Translations under genes and position numbers: made by a program | Shown here: in pieces, positions 58,618-64,000 of the stretch | Layout of the letters: each line of letters begins with the position of its first letter | Position numbering within the stretch: position 1 is the stretch's first letter | Notes under the pieces: generated by a model | What the model saw: only the letters and a program-made list of their open reading frames with translations | Told to the model about the DNA's origin: nothing | Databases searched by the model: none | NCBI GenBank assembly: GCA_934045075.1 | Contig: OW203736.1 | Coordinates: forward strand, 2,090,591-2,154,590 | Origin: Yponomeuta sedellus | Taxonomy: Eukaryota > Arthropoda > Insecta > Lepidoptera > Yponomeutidae | DNA: 64,000 bases | Direction: 5' to 3'

Positions 58618-58904
58618 CTTAACGTTATAACTAATTTCTCTTCGGGTTGGATACAGTCACGAAATTTAGTATCTTGTCCTTTGATGGTGCCATATAAAAC
58701 TGTTAGTAATTCTTCAAATGACGAAACACTCATTCTAACATAGCCAAAGAATTTATCTTGGTGCTTCTTCAGTTCTTGAAAGAAACTTGCGAACTGGCCA
58801 AATTCACTACGTGTTTCTAATAAAGGATGAATCCAGTATCTTTTTATTTTTCTTTCGTTGTTTTCGGGAGTAATAATAAATAACACAAGCTATCTCGACG
58901 GCAT
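58618..58904 (-). CDS. Harbinger C transposase, exon 1
   Basis: ATG at 58904 opens MDAVEIACVIYYYSRKQRKK; after a frameshift in the NKK run the reading becomes RYWIHPLLETRSEFGQF, FFGYVRMSVSSFEELLTVL and KLVITLR, then donor AAG|GTATGT. RYW.HP....R...G.F and F..Y.RMS...FEELL are the classic HARBI1 N-terminal signature. The splice phase joins to YFATG of exon 2. Except for the early shift it is well preserved. Confidence 0.8.
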
Positions 58905-59079
58905 CCATTTTGTTTATGGGGTACGCGGACCGCTCTGGTCCAACCGCTGAACGCGGTATCATCACGGTTTCTTCGCGATTGGCCGCCATAGCGGTCAGCC
59001 GCGATGAAACCGCGTTAAGCGGTTGGACCGCTCAAACGAACCGCCTAGGCGGTCAATCGCTAGTGCGTATAAGCCCTTA

Positions 59080-59509
59080 AAGCCCAGTGCGCCATGAGAT
59101 CCGCCTCGCCGCCTACCGCGGCGGTGCGTGGTACAGTTTGAAAACCGCCGCCTAAAGTTGAATAATAGATCCTCGCCAGTAGTAACACGTTACAAAAACA
59201 AAAACCCGTGGAGACACTCGCTAATTCGCGCAGTAAACACAAAAACGAAAAGTAAAGAAAAATAACAAACAAAACATGTCACAAAATTAGAAGTAACAAA
59301 AATGGTAAGCTCATTAATCGCCTTAGTCGATACCTTTGTTTTGAACAAAACAAGTTCTGCGTGTAATTTGAGCAATTTACTATAATGGTCACTCGCACGC
59401 ACAATAAAACTATTTTTATGAATTAGCTACTAGCGACCAACGAAACTTGCATGGCGTTAAATTCTTCTAATCTGGAAAAATCTGACGGCTGTTTACTTTT
59501 ATGGGTACT
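59080..59509. other. no gene seen
   Basis: A GC-rich patch next to the Harbinger right end, then AT-rich sequence with only short open frames. Confidence 0.5.
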
Positions 59510-60014
59510 GTAACAAATTCTTTACAATAGCTGACCGGCGCAGCCGTCCAGTCAAGTTTGAAGTGCCTATTTTAAAGGAAATCGTTACGTTCTGTTTAGG
59601 TGTCAGTCGTGTTGAGACCCGCAGCTAGGCTAGGGTTTCGGTATAAAAAAGATAATAAAAAGAAAGTATTATTGCTTAAATCCAGCCTTTCAATAAATAG
59701 TTCGCTACTTTGGTGGAGGAGCCTAATTTCCTTTACCGTGAAGTTTAGTTTGTGCCGCCGAAGTGTTCACGAGTTGGTGCTTCGCGTTCTGGGAGGAAGA
59801 TTTCTGTATTCTCTAGCAGCTTAGGCAGTCGCACAAAGAAGAGTTACCCATATAAAAGTATTTACGTACCTACGTGGAGCACATGAGTATAGCGCTCATC
59901 CAGTGCATAGAGCACTAAGGCGAAATTTTTTGCACCGTCTGGGTTGTTTACGATAGCGACCAAGCAAAAGCTAAGTGGTCTATTTTATTAACTACCTATA
60001 TTTGATTTTCCGAA
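59510..60014 (+). mobile_element. possible LTR end and leader of a retrotransposon
   Basis: TGTAACAAATTC near 59510, GGTATAAAAAAG (TATA-like) and CAATAAATAG (poly-A signal-like) near 59690, then CTTTGGTGGAGGAGCC, which looks like an LTR/primer-site junction ahead of a gag remnant. No second LTR is found, so boundaries are tentative. Confidence 0.35.
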
Positions 60015-61024
60015 ATGGAGGCTATCATGTTCGATGGCCTGACGATGGACGTCAATGAATTTATCCGTTATTTCGAAGACATTGCTGCCCTTAAAAGGTG
60101 AAGAAAGGAGCAGAAAAAGATTGTGATCGCTGCATATCTGCCAGGACCGGCACTTTTTTTATATAAAGATATGATGAAGGGGTAAAGTATGTGAATATAA
60201 TCAATAGGCTTAAAACAGTATTCCCGTCATCAACCGCAAACATCATTATTATTCACGATGAACAAGAACACGAAGACCTATTAAATATTTTTTTATAGAC
60301 TGAATGATATAGACAATAAGGCCAGAGTGGATGTGAGGTCAGTCATAGAACAATTCTTACGATCCATAAGGGACAATTATAAAGCAATGTTGGCCACAGA
60401 GTTTTACACAGACACGGCGGATCAGAAAGCGACTTTGATCCAATTAAATATGATTTATGGTTCTCCGTAAAGGTCGCATCTACATCGTCGCCCATCGGTT
60501 TACTGCAAACACATTCCAGTCTGGTTATCAAAAAATAGACATAGTCCTAGTCGAACACCGGCTCAAGCTAACATGCCGACAGGGGATATATTTTACTCTC
60601 CGCCAACACAGAGAGATGGTTTGTTGCGCAGACCTCTTTTGGTCACCGATACAACTTTCGCAACCAGTTTCAGAGACATCAGCCAAATCCTGAAGAAGGC
60701 GATGTGCAGACGATGCACCTCAACACGGGAGGATGGCAGCTGTAATAAACGAGATGGGGCAGACACTGTCGTCTTGCGCGAAACGAGGGCCCGAACGGGA
60801 CGTATAATACCCATATCAAACCACGTAGAGCAGGCCACAAGTGATGAACCTGGTGTGTTAAATCCATTTATTTTGTGCAAATGTCCCGGTGGACAAGATA
60901 GGTTAGCGTTGGTGCACACTGGAGCATCAATTTCTTGTGTTACTAAATGTGTTATTGGCGCAGCAGGCACAGGAATCGAACCTGCGCCCGACATCAGTTT
61001 GAAAGCAGAACACTTTTGTAGATG
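60015..61024 (+). pseudogene. gag: retrotransposon gag-protease remnant
   Basis: Reads MFDGLTMDVNEFIRYFEDIA, a stop where TGG would be expected (ALKR*), KIVIAAYLPGPA, then RSVIEQFLRSIRDNYKAML and EFYTDTADQKA in shifted frames, typical gag text. Near 60910 LALVHTGASISC is a protease active-site region with His in place of the catalytic Asp (usual DTGAS). The last 60 bases contain an antisense T-arm-like CGAACCTGCGCC segment. Many lesions; dead. Confidence 0.55.
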
Positions 61025-61186
61025 ATGGGAAGAGTTATGATGAATTTTGTTGCAGGGGGAGAGTGTTCACGTTTTTTATGTAGTTGAAGGGTTAGATTTT
61101 AATGTGTAATAGTGGGGCGCGACTTTTAAAAAAATAATGAGGCCGTGGTCGTGTGTCATGCATGTGTTACATGTGTATTTCGTAAG

Positions 61187-61393
61187 TCATGTGCTAAGCA
61201 CGCAACTTTGGAATATTTGCAGGCCGATGGGGCCTTGTGAAAAAACATTACCTATGTGACTTCGAGTTCCTCTTAATGGATTTACTGGATGCACCCAGTA
61301 TCTCCTCTTTTTAATTTTCTTCTTGAGTAGGCTCAACATAAAAAGGTAGACAATATCTTCCTCAAGATCCGTATATGAGTCAGAAGAGAACAT
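61187..61393 (-). pseudogene. Harbinger transposase N-terminal fragment D
   Basis: Minus-strand frame with DLEEDIVYLFMLSLLKKK then KKRRYWVHPVNPLRGTRS, the RRYWVHP signature of HARBI1-type N-termini. A fourth, separate Harbinger relic; no other part of it is found nearby. Confidence 0.6.
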
Positions 61394-61620
61394 TCTAAAT
61401 AGGTGCGGACGTTCACGCGGTCACCACTGAACTGATACAAAAGTCGCAGCGGCGTGGCGACCCGGAACTGTAGAATAACCAGCCTTAGCTTCAGAGTCAT
61501 CTGGAAAGCGAAAACAAGAAGAAAATAGCCCGTGTCAGGAATGGAATACACCTCATCATCAGGACGCTGTGTGCCAAGACGTAGAGCAAAAGTATTTTGT
61601 TCTGCTAGTTGTAAATACAA
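61394..61620. other. no gene seen
   Basis: Only a minus-strand open frame of doubtful meaning. Confidence 0.4.
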
Positions 61621-61959
61621 GTGCTCTTTAAAACTAACAGTGGATGCCCAAAAATACTATTTGGTAAATACTATTCATATGAAACGAGCCTTGAACAAGA
61701 TTTTCATGTAATAGGATTAGTCACGAAAGCTGAAATCGTGAGACACCGAACGCGTGACAACTCACAGAAACCGAAACCTCGGTCTGTTTTATTTGTGTAT
61801 CATTTACCTGCTGCTAATGGTGTGGAGCATAAAGTTTGCAAAACTACATTTTTAAATACCTTTGACATAAAGGTGACAAAAGTTAGACGAATACAGGGTC
61901 TCATAAGATTTGGCAAGGTTCCAAAACGAAAAAAATCTTACGGGTACACATCAAAATAA
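61621..61959 (+). pseudogene. orphan insect transposon family, fragment
   Basis: Reads RTRDNSQKPKPRSVLFVYHL and VCKTTFLNTFDIKVTKV, the same VC.K.FL.T..I motif as the orphan gene repeated in the array (CQKTFLDVLGI). 112 open codons, no proper start or C-terminal region. Function unknown. Confidence 0.5.
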
Positions 61960-63060
61960 ATGTGGGGGGTCGAATTGCAGTATTATTTCGCAGCAGTACA
62001 AGATCATTGCGATGTAAGTCCAATGGAAAAAATATGGCGCCTGACTAAAAGACGCGTTGCTCAGAAAAATGTAGCTCAAGCACCTAAGCAAATAATGAAA
62101 ATAAGAAAAGCCGATTTTAAAATCATCACACATTACATACACACTAGCGTATTCAATGCAAGCACGAGGAACATACAGAAGACGAATGCTTCAAAAACGA
62201 TGCATTGCAAACGGATTCAGGGCAACCGGTCTATATCCAAGGGATCCAAGTGCAATCCCATAAGAAGCTTCTACGCCGTCTATACTGACCGATTTGACTT
62301 TGGCGCCATCAACTACTGAAATTAAAGTGACAGCACCCATTTCTACCGAATGCATCCAAGAGCCACATGAAAGCTTCGACCCAGACATCACTTTCTATGA
62401 GGAAGATAACTCGGCTTTACAAAATTTATCTCCAGCAAAGAAACGAATTAAACAGGGAGTAAATCATTTTCAAAAATTAGTGGATAACAACTCTCGTACA
62501 GAATCAGCACAGGAGGAAATAGATCCAATCACAAACAATGCACCAATTTGAATACATTTCGCCAATACATCAGCATTATCCAGCAAGGAATATTAGAATA
62601 TTAGTAATCCTGTTTGGCATCTAACGAAGAAAAAAATGACATTACATCAAAGCGAGACAGACTCAACCGATGATGACAACATCCCATTATTAGGAATTAG
62701 CGAAAGTAAACAACTTTCTCGTGTGCAAAGGCCACTTTTTCAAGAATTAATTCCAACTCATAATCATGCCCAAACCAAGGCGCAAAGCATAAAATTGTAT
62801 AGGACAACGTATAACCAAAGATTTATTCAAAGACACGGAAGCAAAGGAAAGAGAAAAGAAGCCTGAAAAAGAAACCAAAAAAAGATAAAAGAGAGTAGAA
62901 GAAGCTAACAAATAAAAGACAACAGAAGACAAAAAAAATAAAAATTCTCGCAAAATTGTTACAACTACATCTAAACCGAAAAGAAATGAAACCAAAGAGA
63001 ATTTGACATGAAAGGAAAAAAATAGATAGCCTCTAAATAGGTTTTTAAAAACAAATAAAA
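61960..63060 (+). pseudogene. pogo-like (DDE_1) transposase C-terminal remnant
   Basis: Near 62208 the plus strand reads ANGFRATGLYPRDPSAIP, a stop, then EASTPSILTDLTLAPSTTE, the conserved C-terminal GFRATG(L/I)YP...AIP...APS segment of pogo/Jerky-type transposases. Further frames (DSTDDDNIPLLG at 62665, lysine-rich text, DWYCPACKKD at 63070) fit the acidic tail and zinc-finger-like end of such proteins. The catalytic domain is not present. Confidence 0.55.
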
Positions 63061-63270
63061 CTAAGGAAGACTGGTACTGTCCTGCTTGCAAAAAGGATAA
63101 TGTAGCACATATGCGGGTCACGCTCGCACAGATGCGAGGTCTGAAGTGTAGGCAAATCTTAACCAAATTTTATTGTTTACCCTAATTCTAAAATCACCAG
63201 CCAGCTTATATTTACAGCTACCTACGACAGAAGGAGGGTTATGTTTTTCGAGGGTATGTATGTATGTATT

Positions 63271-63564
63271 TGTAGGGACTCGGAACGCTGAGTCAACATT
63301 TGGAGCAACAAAGTAACGAAGCGCAATGATCACGCACGGACGTCTGTGTCCAGCCAGTCGTTCCCCCGAAACCCTTTGAGGCAGTCGTTCCTTCGAAACC
63401 TTTTAGAGTTCCGTAGTTTTAAACGGAAAACCTAAGATTTTGTGTAACCTCCTGTGTAAACCATTGTACGTGTACTCAATTTAATACAGACTTTTCACCT
63501 TTTAATTGCAACCGTCCGATTTATTTATTTATGATCACCACCTCCACATTAAACCCCTATATTC
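63271..63564 (+). mobile_element. CsRn1-like Ty3/gypsy LTR
   Basis: Begins TGTAGGGACTCGG and is followed at 63565-63576 by CCCCGACGTGAT, which matches 12 bases of a tRNA-Trp primer site, the usual primer of the CsRn1 clade. The 3' LTR lies outside the window, so the length is estimated from the primer site only. Confidence 0.55.
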
Positions 63565-63576
63565 CCCCGACGTGAT
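63565..63576 (+). other. tRNA-Trp-type primer binding site
   Basis: CCCCGACGTGAT is complementary to the 3' part of animal tRNA-Trp (ATCACGTCGGGG). Confidence 0.6.
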
Positions 63577-63708
63577 CGAAAGTGAAAAGACATTGGAACA
63601 GTGTGTGGTACGCTAGTTGGGGCCTAGCGTACGGGGACGGCTCCCCGTCATTTCAAAGGCGCGGATAAGGGATGAAGTGAAGCGCACCGGGGCATTTCCG
63701 GCAGCAAA

Positions 63709-64000
63709 ATGGCCAACGCACAGCCAGTGATCGAGGTAAAGAAACCTGGGGCAGGACCAGCAGGTCAGTTAGCGGGTCAAGCGAGCGACCTCGCGGTTAC
63801 AAGCCTTTCCACGAAAATTCCAGAGTTTTGGACAGATATGCCGAGGATGTGGTTTGCGCAATTCGAAGCAGTTATGGCACCTCAGAAACAAGGCGATAGA
63901 GAAAAATAAAACCTGGTAATTTCTAAACTAACGAGAGACGCGCTACAGCAAGTGAGCGATTTACTGCAGACTCCGCCAGACTATCGGGTGTATGAGACCA
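63709..64000 (+). pseudogene. gag: CsRn1-like gag, N-terminal part, runs off window
   Basis: ATG at 63709 opens KIPEFWTDMPRMWFAQFEAV, the gag motif (P.FW...P..WF.Q.E) of CsRn1-type elements. A TAA at 63907-63909 sits where KYNLVISKL would be expected, and the frame stays open afterwards (NLVISKLTRDALQQVSDLL). So there is one nonsense lesion in the visible part. The element continues past the right edge. Confidence 0.75.

Larger units (their letters stand above)
55898..59076. mobile_element. near-complete PIF/Harbinger element C, 3179 bp, TTA target duplication
   Basis: TTA occurs at 55895-55897 and 59077-59079. Inner ends match: left GCGCACTAGCGGTCAACCGC, right (reverse complement) ACGCACTAGCGATTGACCGC. 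GC-rich subterminal regions at both ends carry repeated GCGGTC/GACCGC and GGCCGCCAT motifs, including a second TIR-like copy CGCACTGGCGATTTT near 56060. The element contains two interlocked genes on opposite strands, a MADF partner (+) and a transposase (-), each with an exon inside the other's intron, plus later insertions in the MADF intron. Confidence 0.85.

Noticed and set aside
60955..61005. tRNA gene or primer site near the end of the gag-protease remnant
   Set aside because: Only a T-arm-like segment is visible; no acceptor or anticodon arm.
63118..63333. 71-codon antisense open frame
   Set aside because: Lies across the LTR; no coding evidence.

Overview
The window looks like an insect nuclear genome made almost entirely of transposable elements and their debris. 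It contains spliced, opposite-strand PIF/Harbinger genes, a piggyBac-like terminus at a TTAA, hAT, pogo-like, RTE/CR1-like LINE, CsRn1-like Ty3/gypsy and tRNA-derived SINE sequences. Two short repeats near 56.3-56.6 kb and 57.6-57.7 kb resemble sequences common in Lepidoptera; this is from memory, so a lepidopteran origin is favoured but not proven. No ordinary single-copy host gene is recognisable.

Positions 401-46277 are a head-to-tail array of about 4.65 copies of a unit of roughly 9.88 kb (starts at 401, 10282, 20158, 30038 and 39906). In order, each unit holds: the 3' half of an endogenous RNA-virus replicase fragment; a CRE/TATA-like stretch; an orphan transposon gene with subterminal-type repeats; Harbinger remnant A (Myb/SANT-like gene plus the transposase C-terminal exon) carrying a SINE; a second inverted SINE; a DDE transposase fragment resembling ISL2EU; Harbinger remnant B (transposase in two exons with a MADF/BESS partner exon inside the intron); and the 5' half of the viral fragment. 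The viral piece spans the unit boundary as drawn. Its first half reads as the capping methyltransferase-guanylyltransferase domain of alphavirus-superfamily plus-strand RNA viruses (virga-/nege-like, order Martellivirales). All complete copies share one in-frame TAA, so none is an intact gene.

The array has two sequence types. The stretch 401 to about 35.88 kb is nearly homogeneous (type A). From about 35.88 kb to 46277 the copies are more diverged (type B), with diagnostic indels and an Asp instead of Asn in the methyltransferase DxxR motif. On the left, the array is interrupted at exactly a TTAA by a piggyBac-like end; the four sister units keep the empty TTAA site, so the array probably continues leftward. 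On the right, unit 5 is cut off at 46277 by the 3' end of a minus-strand LINE.

From 46.3 to 64 kb the window is a graveyard: a CR1/L2-like LINE fragment, an orphan ORF, a Ty3/gypsy pol with one frameshift, a SWIM-like remnant, an RTE-like LINE truncated where a hAT fragment begins (itself carrying a long inverted repeat), a near-complete Harbinger element C (55898-59076, TTA target duplication) with two interlocked opposite-strand genes, a gag-protease remnant, further Harbinger, orphan-transposon and pogo-like fragments, and a CsRn1-like LTR with a tRNA-Trp-type primer site and gag start at the right edge.
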